A stretch of 14,859 nt of DNA. It comes from an uncultured Anaerovibrio sp. Its GTDB lineage: Bacteria > Bacillota > Negativicutes > Selenomonadales > Selenomonadaceae. The number at the start of each line of letters is the position of its first letter. The stretch's first letter is position 1. Position numbers and translations under genes: made by a program. The DNA lies in the NCBI GenBank assembly GCA_902785445.1, contig CACZYN010000017.1:1-14859 (forward strand), written 5' to 3'. A model generated the notes under the pieces. The model searched no databases, was not told the DNA's origin, and saw nothing but the letters and a program-made list of their open reading frames with translations. Shown one piece after another: positions 6,710 to 14,279 of this stretch.

Positions 6710-6751
6710 CTTTTTCTAGTCATTTTGTATTAAATGAATAATACATTTGGC

Positions 6752-6787
6752 CTAAAAAAACCGCAGATCTAAAATGATCTGCGGTTT
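6752..6787 (-). terminator. Rho-independent terminator of the hydrogenase operon
   Basis: A perfect 12-bp stem (6758-6769 against 6776-6787, AAACCGCAGATC and its complement) with a 6-nt loop is followed on the minus strand by a run of seven T. It lies 10 nt after the stop of the small membrane ORF, the first strong stop signal after the hyf genes. Confidence 0.93.
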
Positions 6788-6797
6788 AATTTTTTAA

Positions 6798-6944
6798 TTA
6801 TTTTAGCGAATTAGATTTACCCAATACAATTTTGGAGAAAATGCCAATAAAGATAATAAATACCAGTAACCCCAACCATTCAGCGGTATTGGCAAAATCA
6901 GCCCCTACCAGGGACAATGGACTATCACTGCCGCCGTTTGTCAC
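6798..6944 (-). CDS. Predicted 48-residue single-helix membrane protein at the end of the hyf operon
   Basis: This short frame starts with GTG at 6944, 8 nt after the HyfI stop, and ends with TAA at 6798, 10 nt before the terminator stem. The N-terminus is polar and acidic (MTNGGSDSPLSLVGADF), a hydrophobic helix spans about residues 23-41 (WLGLLVFIIFIGIFSKIVL), and the tail is basic (GKSNSLK), so a positive C-terminus facing the cytoplasm is expected. I do not recognise a family. GGAAG touches the GTG directly, so a normal ribosome site is missing; reinitiation after HyfI termination could serve. It fills an otherwise empty gap exactly, and the composition is that of a real membrane peptide. 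It may be an accessory subunit anchoring the hydrogenase arm, or a chance frame. Confidence 0.6.
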   Translation of the reverse strand: MTNGGSDSPLSLVGADFANTAEWLGLLVFIIFIGIFSKIVLGKSNSLK

Positions 6945-6952
6945 CTTCCGAG

Positions 6953-7702
6953 TTATTTCATTTTATCCTTTAGCATATCTGCCGCCGCCAGCAAAGCCAC
7001 AATCATGGCCGATGGACGAGGCGGACAGCCCGGTACATATAAATCCACCGGTACCACCTGATCGGCAGCTCCCACTATAGCATAGGTATCACCATAGGTT
7101 TCACCGCCAGCAGCACAGGCGCCGCAAGCCAATACCAATCTTGGCTCCGGCATAGCTTCATAGCTCATCTTTAAGGCCTGTTCCAAATTGCGGGTAACAA
7201 CACCAGTTACCATCAACAAATCCGCATGACGAGGTGATGCTACAAAATGCACACCGTAACGGCTCAAATCATAATAGGGATTGCCAGTGGCACCCATTTC
7301 AAAATCACAGGCGTTGCAAGAGCCCGCATCTAAATGACGCACATGGAGAGAGCGTCCCAGTTTTTCCTTCAGGACATCTGCTACAACTTCCTGACCAGCC
7401 TCAATGAGATATGGCATAGCATCCTCATGCTTATGCTGCAATCCTGCTTCTGTGCCATCAGCTAAGGCCTTTTGGGCGCAGGCCTCCACACATCGGCCAC
7501 AGAAAAGACATTTTTTATAATCTATTGCATATTCATCCCCATTTACGGAAAAGGCCGCTACAGGACACGCCTTGGCGCAGTGGCCTAAGACGTCGCTTTT
7601 AGCTGTTCCCTCAATGGGTCCTCTATATCGTTCACTGCCACTTAGAGAGATCTTCTCAGTAGCAAGCTTATCTTTAAAAATACGTTCTAAAACCTTAAAC
7701 AT
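6953..7702 (-). CDS. hyfI: Ferredoxin-domain/hydrogenase small-subunit fusion, HyfI-like (249 aa)
   Basis: This electron-transfer subunit joins a HyfH-like ferredoxin domain (about residues 30-82) to a NuoB/HyfI/HycG-type small subunit (about 115-249). In the ferredoxin part the second motif is whole (C65, C68, C71, C75), while the first keeps only C42 and C46; the two leading cysteine positions are S36 and L39. One [4Fe-4S] cluster (C65, C68, C71 with C46) is therefore likely instead of two. The small-subunit part has the proximal cluster ligands C129 and C132 (SCNAC), C196 (GACAAGG) and C226 (PGCPPRP), plus the family SPRHADLLMVTG stretch. It lacks the long C-terminal tail of E. coli HycG. 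GGGGAG (7716-7721) is 13 nt from the ATG, a long spacing. The gene follows hyfG by 20 nt. Confidence 0.88.
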   Translation of the reverse strand: MFKVLERIFKDKLATEKISLSGSERYRGPIEGTAKSDVLGHCAKACPVAAFSVNGDEYAIDYKKCLFCGRCVEACAQKALADGTEAGLQHKHEDAMPYLIEAGQEVVADVLKEKLGRSLHVRHLDAGSCNACDFEMGATGNPYYDLSRYGVHFVASPRHADLLMVTGVVTRNLEQALKMSYEAMPEPRLVLACGACAAGGETYGDTYAIVGAADQVVPVDLYVPGCPPRPSAMIVALLAAADMLKDKMK

Positions 7703-7722
7703 AGCTGTTACTCATCTCCCCT

Positions 7723-9225
7723 TTAGCGATCTATGCAGGCATAGCACAGCTCAAAACTTTTATTAATCAATGGAAAATCTGGTATGATATCCCCCTGAAC
7801 AGCCACAGTAAGGGCTGGCCAGTTTGGATAGGAGGCACTGCGCACAAAGAGACGGTCAATCAGGCCATACTTATCCAGGGCCAAATACTGGAAATTACTG
7901 CCCCGGGCGGATTCACTGATTCCCCAGGCAGCTCCTTCCTGATAGTTCCTTTCTCCGGTCAAAGGGGCATCCTGGCAAGTCCCCAGCATATCCAACAAGG
8001 TATCAACCATCTCAAAGGAAGCCGACAGCTCACCGATACGTACCAGCAAACGGGCCGCCACATCCCCCATGGTCTTGGTAAATGGCTTAAAATTCAGTTC
8101 ATCATATACACCATAGGAAAAATCACTGCGACTGTCATGGGCATAGCCGCTGGCTCTGGCCCCGACACCCACCATGGCCAAATCAATAGCCGTCTGGTTG
8201 CGGATAATACCGGTGGTCTGTACCCGGTTTTGGAAATTTTCCTGCTCAGCAAACATAATGGACAGATCCTCCACACCGTCCGCCACATCATCCACTACCT
8301 CGTGAATGCGTTCAGCCAGTGCTTCCGTTATATCCATTGCCACACCGCCGGGGATAATAACTCCCCGCAAAAAACGGTTGCCTGCCACTGCCTCGCAGAG
8401 ACGCAGCATTTTTTCCTTAAGGCGGCCCCCCAGACTAATAGCTGGGTTAAAGCCCACACCTGCCGGAATATTGCCTAAATCTCCCACATGGTTGGTGATG
8501 CGCTCCAGCTCCATCAACAATGTACGGATAATTTCTGCCCGACGAGGTACTTTTACATTGGCGATTTTTTCCGCTGCCTGGCAAAAGCTCCAGGTATTGG
8601 CAATACTGCACGCACCGCAGATACGTTCCACAATAGGCAAAGCCTCGTAAGGAGTCTTGCCTTCAACGGCTTTTTCAATGCCCCGATGGGTAAAGAACAG
8701 CTTGGCATCCAGCTGAAGCATGGCTTCACCGGCCTGACTGAAGCGAAAATGTCCTGGCTCAATGATGCCCGCATGAATAGGTCCTACTGGTACCTCAAAG
8801 AGGCCTTCACCCTTGGCAGTACGCACCTTAAACTGACGCTCCCCCCGGACCTTGGCATTCACCTTCACATTTTTACGCAAAGGATAAAAGCTCTCCGGGT
8901 AGGTCTCATGTAAAACCAGAGGCCGTAAATCCGGGTGTCCCTTGGGCACCAAACCAAACATATCCTTAATTTCCCGTTCATACCAGGCTGCAGCCGGTAC
9001 AACATGGGTTATACTGTCATATTCCAATGAACCATTAGGGTTAAAAACTACCTTAAAGCCATCCATATCCTTGTTTTCCGGATATTCAAAATAGCAATAT
9101 ATTACATAGCCCACCCCTGTAGCTGTTTCATCACGGCCAAACATGGCTGTAAGGGGATGAGCACCGTTAGCATAATATTTTTCGGCGGCCATCAGAATGG
9201 CTTCCGGTGTAATCGTGGTCATCAT
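7723..9225 (-). CDS. hyfG: Group-4 [NiFe] hydrogenase large subunit, NuoC-NuoD-type fusion (500 aa)
   Basis: This is the catalytic subunit of a membrane-bound hydrogenase facing the cytoplasm. Residues 1-125 are NuoC-like (WYEREIKDMFG, GHPDLRPLVL), and from about 145 it is the NuoD/HycE-like large subunit. The L1 motif RICGAC gives C203 and C206, and the C-terminal CYACIDR gives C494 and C497, so all four Ni ligands are present, unlike NuoD of complex I. Two oddities stand out: the L1 histidine four residues after the second cysteine is N210, and the usual D-P before the last CxxC is E-L. The protein stops at C-x-D-R, the point where HycE is normally cleaved, so no maturation tail exists. The start ATG 9225 follows GGGAGG (9235-9240) and overlaps the hyfF stop by one base; a second ATG follows at once. 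Confidence 0.93.
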   Translation of the reverse strand: MMTTITPEAILMAAEKYYANGAHPLTAMFGRDETATGVGYVIYCYFEYPENKDMDGFKVVFNPNGSLEYDSITHVVPAAAWYEREIKDMFGLVPKGHPDLRPLVLHETYPESFYPLRKNVKVNAKVRGERQFKVRTAKGEGLFEVPVGPIHAGIIEPGHFRFSQAGEAMLQLDAKLFFTHRGIEKAVEGKTPYEALPIVERICGACSIANTWSFCQAAEKIANVKVPRRAEIIRTLLMELERITNHVGDLGNIPAGVGFNPAISLGGRLKEKMLRLCEAVAGNRFLRGVIIPGGVAMDITEALAERIHEVVDDVADGVEDLSIMFAEQENFQNRVQTTGIIRNQTAIDLAMVGVGARASGYAHDSRSDFSYGVYDELNFKPFTKTMGDVAARLLVRIGELSASFEMVDTLLDMLGTCQDAPLTGERNYQEGAAWGISESARGSNFQYLALDKYGLIDRLFVRSASYPNWPALTVAVQGDIIPDFPLINKSFELCYACIDR

Positions 9226-10727
9226 CAGGCAACACCTCCCAAGATTATTTTAGCCGCACTCTCCAATAAACGGTTTAATACGGTAATTTCGCTGAGTACG
9301 GCACTGGCCACACAGCTGAAAATCAGCAAGGCAGCAATTACCACCGAGTCAACGATGCCAAAGAGCTCTCCCGAGGACCGACGCTTTGGCTGACTGCCCA
9401 GCATGCGGAGAATGTGGTACAGAATACCAATAAGCATTCCGGCCAGTAATACCAGGGTTATAACTCCCAGCCAAGGATGATCTGCCGTGAAAAAGCCATA
9501 TATCATATAAAATTTACTGAAGAATACGCCAAATGGCGGCATTCCCAAAATAGCTACAATACTAAGCAACAGGAAGCAAGCTGTCTTCGGAACCTGTACC
9601 ATCATGCCGTGAATCCGCATCATATTCTTGGTGCCGTACTCCTCCATAATGGTTCCCGCCGTATAAAACAGGGAATATTTAACCAAGGCATGGTTAAACA
9701 TGTGAAGGAGCATAGCTTGAGCCGCTACTGGTACGAAGAGACCCAGTCCGGCCACCATCAGGCCAAAGTTTTCCATGGAGGAATAAGCCAGCATACGCTT
9801 AATATCCCGCTGAACCACCACGAAAGGCACTGCCACAGCAATGGTAAAGATACCAAAGAACAGGCATAAACCACTGATGAAATCTATACCAATAGCTGGC
9901 ATGAGAATGATGATATTACGGATAAGCACATAGATAGCACAAATACACAGGGACCCGGACAACAAACCACTGGTGAGGGCCGGTGCCTCGGAATGGGCAT
10001 CCGGTAGCCAGGCGTGCATTGGGGCCAGACCAATTTTGGTGCCATAGCCCACAAAGAGGAAGCAAAAAGCAAACTTAGCCATGGCCGGATTAATTTCCCC
10101 ACTGTGCTGCGCCAAATACAGCCAGTCCAAAGGATTAGCCGTACCGATATTATTCAGCTGAATATAATAAACAATAATGGTACCCAGCAGAGCCAAACAG
10201 ATACCCACTGTGCAGACCATTACATATTTCCAGGTAGCCTCCAGGGAGGTCCGGGTGAATTTAAAGGCAACCAAGAGAGCCGATACCAAGGTGGTTGCTT
10301 CAATAGCTACCCACATCAGCCCCAGATTGTTCACAATAACTACCACGAACATTATCCATACAAAGATATGGGACAGGGCATAAAAACGTCCCTCCAGCCG
10401 ACCAAAGCGGCGAAGGTAACCGTAGCGCTTGTTGGTGTCCCGGTCCAAATAGGCCTTACTGGTCCAAGCAAAAGCGAAATATAAGGTACCAATTATGATC
10501 AGCATCCACATGCTAAGAGCATCCAGATAAATATACTTGCCAATGTATGGCAACTCCGGATCAAAGATCAGGGTCAGCCAAATAATGGCTCCCCCCACTG
10601 CTGTGGCCACCAGCCGGTTCAGCCAATGCAGTATATTCTTGCCCAAGACATTAGTGGCCGCAATAGCACTAAATACCACTGGCAGGGCAAGTATGAAATA
10701 CATTAAATCAGTTATACAAAAATTCAT
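9225..10727 (-). CDS. hyfF: Hydrogenase-4 antiporter-like membrane subunit HyfF (500 aa)
   Basis: This polytopic membrane protein of the NuoL/M/N-Mrp antiporter family is thought to move protons or sodium when the hydrogenase turns over. About a dozen hydrophobic helices are visible. Residues of the ion path are present: E143 in WVAIEATTLVSALL, K231 in GTKIGLAPMHAWLPDAHSEAPA with H238, and a later HMFNHALVKYSLF segment with its lysine. The length is slightly below that of E. coli HyfF. The ATG at 10727 follows GGGG (10734-10737) with 6-nt spacing; the hyfE stop lies 3 nt upstream and hyfG overlaps the end, so coupling is tight. NuoN/HyfD-like identity is possible, but the position after hyfE and the short C-terminus favour HyfF. 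Confidence 0.9.
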   Translation of the reverse strand: MNFCITDLMYFILALPVVFSAIAATNVLGKNILHWLNRLVATAVGGAIIWLTLIFDPELPYIGKYIYLDALSMWMLIIIGTLYFAFAWTSKAYLDRDTNKRYGYLRRFGRLEGRFYALSHIFVWIMFVVVIVNNLGLMWVAIEATTLVSALLVAFKFTRTSLEATWKYVMVCTVGICLALLGTIIVYYIQLNNIGTANPLDWLYLAQHSGEINPAMAKFAFCFLFVGYGTKIGLAPMHAWLPDAHSEAPALTSGLLSGSLCICAIYVLIRNIIILMPAIGIDFISGLCLFFGIFTIAVAVPFVVVQRDIKRMLAYSSMENFGLMVAGLGLFVPVAAQAMLLHMFNHALVKYSLFYTAGTIMEEYGTKNMMRIHGMMVQVPKTACFLLLSIVAILGMPPFGVFFSKFYMIYGFFTADHPWLGVITLVLLAGMLIGILYHILRMLGSQPKRRSSGELFGIVDSVVIAALLIFSCVASAVLSEITVLNRLLESAAKIILGGVA

Positions 10728-10730
10728 ATA

Positions 10731-11360
10731 TTACCCCTTCAGTTTCTTCATTACACTGGTATCTGTGGTCATAAAGGACAATCTCATACGGGAAGTGAGA
10801 ATTACCAGTACTACTACAGCGATTAATACATCCAAAAATACGCCCAGCTCCACCACTAATGGCAGACCTTCGGTCATGAGCAGGCCCAGCAGATAAATGC
10901 CGTTTTCTAAAGTAATCAAACCTACAATCTGGATAATCGCCCGCTTACGCAGCACCATTAAGGACAGGCCTGTCATAATCATCAAAATAGATGCAGCGAT
11001 AATATCCCGGCCCGCCGAGCCCGGCAGCAGCCGTTCCACCAATACATAGCCCAAAACCAGGAACAAGGCTGCGGCCATGGTGGAATAATTTACGTTACTA
11101 GCGGAAAGAATCTCCCGCTCATTTTTCAGCTTTCCTACCAGACGGTAAACCGCCCCAGGAATAAAAAGTACCTTGACAATCAGGGTAAGTATGCCCGGCA
11201 ATACAGCATGGATTCCACTGCTGGTGGATAAGCCCAGGACAAAGCAGGCAATGGCGATAATAAAGGACTGACTGCCCAGACAAATAACCGCCCGTTTTAA
11301 ATTAGTAATTCTGGTTTGCAGGAAAACCACCAGAACTAAGAAAACTACTAAATATTCCAT
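10731..11360 (-). CDS. hyfE: Hydrogenase-4 membrane subunit HyfE, NuoK-containing (209 aa)
   Basis: This small hydrophobic subunit has about six helices. The C-terminal half is NuoK-like: E152 in LITLENGIYLLG and E171 in VVELGVFLDVLIA are the two membrane glutamates typical of this fold. The N-terminal half has a lysine in a helix (K63, TLIVKVLFIPGA), as in other HyfE proteins. It probably helps carry charge between HyfC and the antiporter-like subunits. GGAGG (11371-11375) lies 10 nt before the ATG and overlaps the hyfC stop region. Confidence 0.9.
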   Translation of the reverse strand: MEYLVVFLVLVVFLQTRITNLKRAVICLGSQSFIIAIACFVLGLSTSSGIHAVLPGILTLIVKVLFIPGAVYRLVGKLKNEREILSASNVNYSTMAAALFLVLGYVLVERLLPGSAGRDIIAASILMIMTGLSLMVLRKRAIIQIVGLITLENGIYLLGLLMTEGLPLVVELGVFLDVLIAVVVLVILTSRMRLSFMTTDTSVMKKLKG

Positions 11361-11374
11361 ATTTTGGTGACCTC

Positions 11375-12259
11375 CTACTCAGCAATGATAGCCAACAATA
11401 ACAGAACTATTGCGGCTCCCAGATATACTCGCACCTTAAATAAACGCATTTTGTTATTCAGGGTTTCCACAATACCAATAATAATGGCACCCAACAAGAT
11501 TTTTACTGCCAAAGGAATATTGATTGGCACGTAAAGAGCCCCAAACATGGTCAGGAAAACAATGATTTTCAAATAGCTGCCCAAATGAATAAGGGACAAC
11601 AGCTTGCCGGAATATTCCAAGGTCATGCCCTCGTGAATCATGGTAAGCTCCAGATGAGTGTCCGGATTGTCCACCGGCAGACGGCTGTTTTCCGCCAGCA
11701 TGACCAAAAAGAAGGCAATACAAGCCAGCACAGCTGACACAGTGAAATAAGCCCCATCGTAATCAATCACCATACTGGACAGGGTGGTGGAATGATACCG
11801 GATGCTGTTTATCAGAATAGCCAACATAATGGCTGGTTCCACCAATACGGAAATGTAAATTTCCCGGGAACCACCCATACCACCAAAGGAAGTGGCGGCA
11901 TCCATAGAGGACAGCGTCATAAAGAAACGTCCCAAGGCCAAAATATACACGAAGATGAAGGCATCCCCCACGGTAAACTGCCCGGTGAGAAAGCCTGGGA
12001 CCATAGTGGCCGCATACAGGCTGGTCATAAAATACACCACTGGTGCCAGAATGAAAATCACACTAGTATATGGCGTAAGTACCGTGGCCTTTTTCCACCA
12101 TTTGCAAATATCAAAATATTCCTGAAAAATGCTGGCTCCCCGACGTTTTTGCAAGCGAGCCTTGGTTTTGTTAATAATTCCTGCCACCAATGGGGCAAAG
12201 ATCAATAAAAGAATGCCCTGTACCAGATTCAGGCCCAGGCTTGTCATTAAAGTTTCCAT
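11375..12259 (-). CDS. hyfC: Hydrogenase-4 membrane subunit HyfC, NuoH-like (294 aa)
   Basis: This is the membrane anchor that links the peripheral hydrogenase arm to the ion-moving subunits. Eight or so helices are visible, with the NuoH-type cytoplasmic loop KTKARLQKRRGASIFQEYFD (residues 31-50), SSMDAATSFGGMGGSREIYI (118-137), and a glutamate-rich segment AENSRLPVDNPDTHLELT to EYSGK (189-219) with E141, E190, E204, E210 and E215. The ATG at 12259 shares one base with the hyfB TAA and follows GGGGG at 12271-12275. An upstream TTG at 12277 that would add six residues overlaps that ribosome site and is rejected. Confidence 0.92.
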   Translation of the reverse strand: METLMTSLGLNLVQGILLLIFAPLVAGIINKTKARLQKRRGASIFQEYFDICKWWKKATVLTPYTSVIFILAPVVYFMTSLYAATMVPGFLTGQFTVGDAFIFVYILALGRFFMTLSSMDAATSFGGMGGSREIYISVLVEPAIMLAILINSIRYHSTTLSSMVIDYDGAYFTVSAVLACIAFFLVMLAENSRLPVDNPDTHLELTMIHEGMTLEYSGKLLSLIHLGSYLKIIVFLTMFGALYVPINIPLAVKILLGAIIIGIVETLNNKMRLFKVRVYLGAAIVLLLLAIIAE

Positions 12260-14247
12260 TATAACAATACCCCCCAAATCAGTACTACAATCATGGCTAC
12301 CATGGTGTAGCCAATATACAGGCTCACACTGCCCTCCTGAATTTTATGGAAAGCCGAGGAGGAATTAATCATCCATTGCTGCATAGGCTTATAAAGCTTG
12401 TCATTGAACAGGTCCGGAATGGACAAATCATAGCGCAATTTCCGGCCAAAATACGCATGCTCCTTGCGCAAATAGGTTCGGGTCCGCTGAGGACTCAAAA
12501 TTCCCTCAAAGGCCCGGCGCAACGGTTTACTGAAACCAGTGGCGGAGTATTGCTGACGACTGGTAGGTACCGTACCGCAGTTCCAGGTTACATCCTGTTT
12601 CACAAAGGTGCTGGAACGATACAGGGCAGCCACCATAAATACCCCAATAAGGGCAAACATAATGAAAATAATGCCAGGGCTATAAATAGCATAGTGACCG
12701 CTGCCACCCCAGATAATTCCCAATGGAGTGCCCATGGAGACAGCAGCAATGCCGGAAAATACCTGCTGCATCATATTAACCAAAATATCTGGCATAACAC
12801 CGATAGCTACAATAAGCACAGCCTCGAGGCCCATACCCAATAACATAAATACCGGCATTTCGTGGGCCTTGTCCACAATATTGGACCGGGCCCGTCCCAA
12901 AAAGGCGGTACCATATAGGCGCACAAAACAGCCCAAAGCCGTAGCTCCGGTGAGTCCCAACATAATGAAGGCAAATATTACCAACAGTCTAAGCTCCGGA
13001 TTGGCCGCCTGCTGAGCCAAGGTAATAAAGCTCTGCAGAGTAAGCCACTCCCCTACTAAGCCACTGGTAAATGGCAAGGAGGACAAGGCCATGGAGCCTA
13101 CTAAGGTAAACAGGGCCGTATATGGCATCTTTTTCGCCAAACCACCCATTAATTCGATATTCTTGCTGCCGGTGGCGTGCATTACTGCCCCGGAGCTCAT
13201 AAACAATAAGCCCTTCATCAGACTATGGCTGACAGCATGTACCAAGGCCGCTGTAAAGGCCACAATACTGATAATTGGCTGCTGCATGGCATAAAGAACC
13301 ATACCACAACCAAAGGCCGCAAAAATAATGCCCATATTCTCCACGGAGGAATAGGCCAAAATCCGTTTCATATCCACTTCCATGGTGGCATAAAGGACCC
13401 CTAAAAAGGCCGAAATCAGGCCAACAACCATAACAACCAAACCGTACCAGAAGACATCCATGCCGATAAACTGGAAAGCAAACCGGCCAAAACCATAAAG
13501 GGCTACCTTCAACATAACACCACTCATGAGAGCAGACACATGGCTAGGTGCTGCCGGATGAGCATTAGGAAGCCAAATATGAAGTGGCATCAAACCAGAT
13601 TTCAAGGCAAAGCCCAAAAAGGCGCAGACAAAGGCCACATCCTTCATAAAGCCTGTCAGACTATTATTGGCCATATCACCAAAGGAAAAGCTCATGGAAC
13701 TGCTGCCAACCAGGTAAAAGGCTACCATGATGGCGGCGGTACCGATATGGGTCATCACCATGTACTGATAAGCTGCACTGACGGTTTTCTTTTTCCCCGC
13801 TTCGTGATTGACCAACAAAAAAGACACCAGTGCCATAATTTCCCAAGCCACAATAAAGGTAAAGGCATCACCGGAAATCAGCACCAGTACAATAGACATT
13901 ATAAATAAATTCCACAAACCGCTTAACAGACGAATGCGGTTGCCCAAATAGCCTTTGCCGTAATCAATGGCATACAGGCTGATCATCACTCCTGCCACGC
14001 CGGTAAGGAGAAGAAAAGCACTGCTCCAGGCATCGGCCTGTAAGGAATAACTTCCCCAACCAGTTTCAATAAGCCAGCTATCCGCCGGATACAGCAAATA
14101 GTTCAAGGCAGAATAAGCCACCAAGCCACTGCCCAGGGCAGCGCAAATCATTCCCAAATAGTGAGCGAACAATTCAATTCGCTTTGGGAAGACAATCGTC
14201 AAAGTTCCCAGCAGATAAATCAGCAGGGAAATCATCATAAAATCCAT
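12259..14247 (-). CDS. hyfB: Hydrogenase-4 antiporter-like membrane subunit HyfB (662 aa)
   Basis: This is a large NuoL-related subunit with about 14-16 hydrophobic helices. Ion-path residues are present: E136 in VAWEIMALVSFLL, K216 in GFALKSGLMPLHIWLPNAHP with H223, K247 in SGVMLKVALYG, and a late HAVSHSLMKGLLF segment. The C-terminal region has the HyfB-type cytoplasmic stretch around VTWNCGTVPT and a final transmembrane helix. Its length is close to that of E. coli HyfB. GGAG (14256-14259) lies 8 nt before the ATG. It is the first hydrogenase gene, only 32 nt after the dsdA stop with no terminator between, so the operon promoter is either upstream of dsdA or inside it. Confidence 0.93.
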   Translation of the reverse strand: MDFMMISLLIYLLGTLTIVFPKRIELFAHYLGMICAALGSGLVAYSALNYLLYPADSWLIETGWGSYSLQADAWSSAFLLLTGVAGVMISLYAIDYGKGYLGNRIRLLSGLWNLFIMSIVLVLISGDAFTFIVAWEIMALVSFLLVNHEAGKKKTVSAAYQYMVMTHIGTAAIMVAFYLVGSSSMSFSFGDMANNSLTGFMKDVAFVCAFLGFALKSGLMPLHIWLPNAHPAAPSHVSALMSGVMLKVALYGFGRFAFQFIGMDVFWYGLVVMVVGLISAFLGVLYATMEVDMKRILAYSSVENMGIIFAAFGCGMVLYAMQQPIISIVAFTAALVHAVSHSLMKGLLFMSSGAVMHATGSKNIELMGGLAKKMPYTALFTLVGSMALSSLPFTSGLVGEWLTLQSFITLAQQAANPELRLLVIFAFIMLGLTGATALGCFVRLYGTAFLGRARSNIVDKAHEMPVFMLLGMGLEAVLIVAIGVMPDILVNMMQQVFSGIAAVSMGTPLGIIWGGSGHYAIYSPGIIFIMFALIGVFMVAALYRSSTFVKQDVTWNCGTVPTSRQQYSATGFSKPLRRAFEGILSPQRTRTYLRKEHAYFGRKLRYDLSIPDLFNDKLYKPMQQWMINSSSAFHKIQEGSVSLYIGYTMVAMIVVLIWGVLL

Positions 14248-14279
14248 TATTTCAGCTCCAAATCTTCAAGGAAAAATTC

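Noticed and set aside
7723..9225. Reading HyfG as a complex I NuoCD subunit or a hydrogenase-related complex without nickel
   Set aside because: All four Ni-ligand cysteines (C203, C206, C494, C497) are present, and complex I NuoD lacks them.
10014..10484. Plus-strand frame of 156 codons opposite hyfF
   Set aside because: It lies wholly antisense to a well-supported gene, has no ribosome site and shows no protein family features; it is a shadow of the hyfF codon pattern.
12346..12843. Plus-strand frame of 165 codons opposite hyfB
   Set aside because: Antisense shadow of hyfB, low-complexity composition, and no initiation signal.
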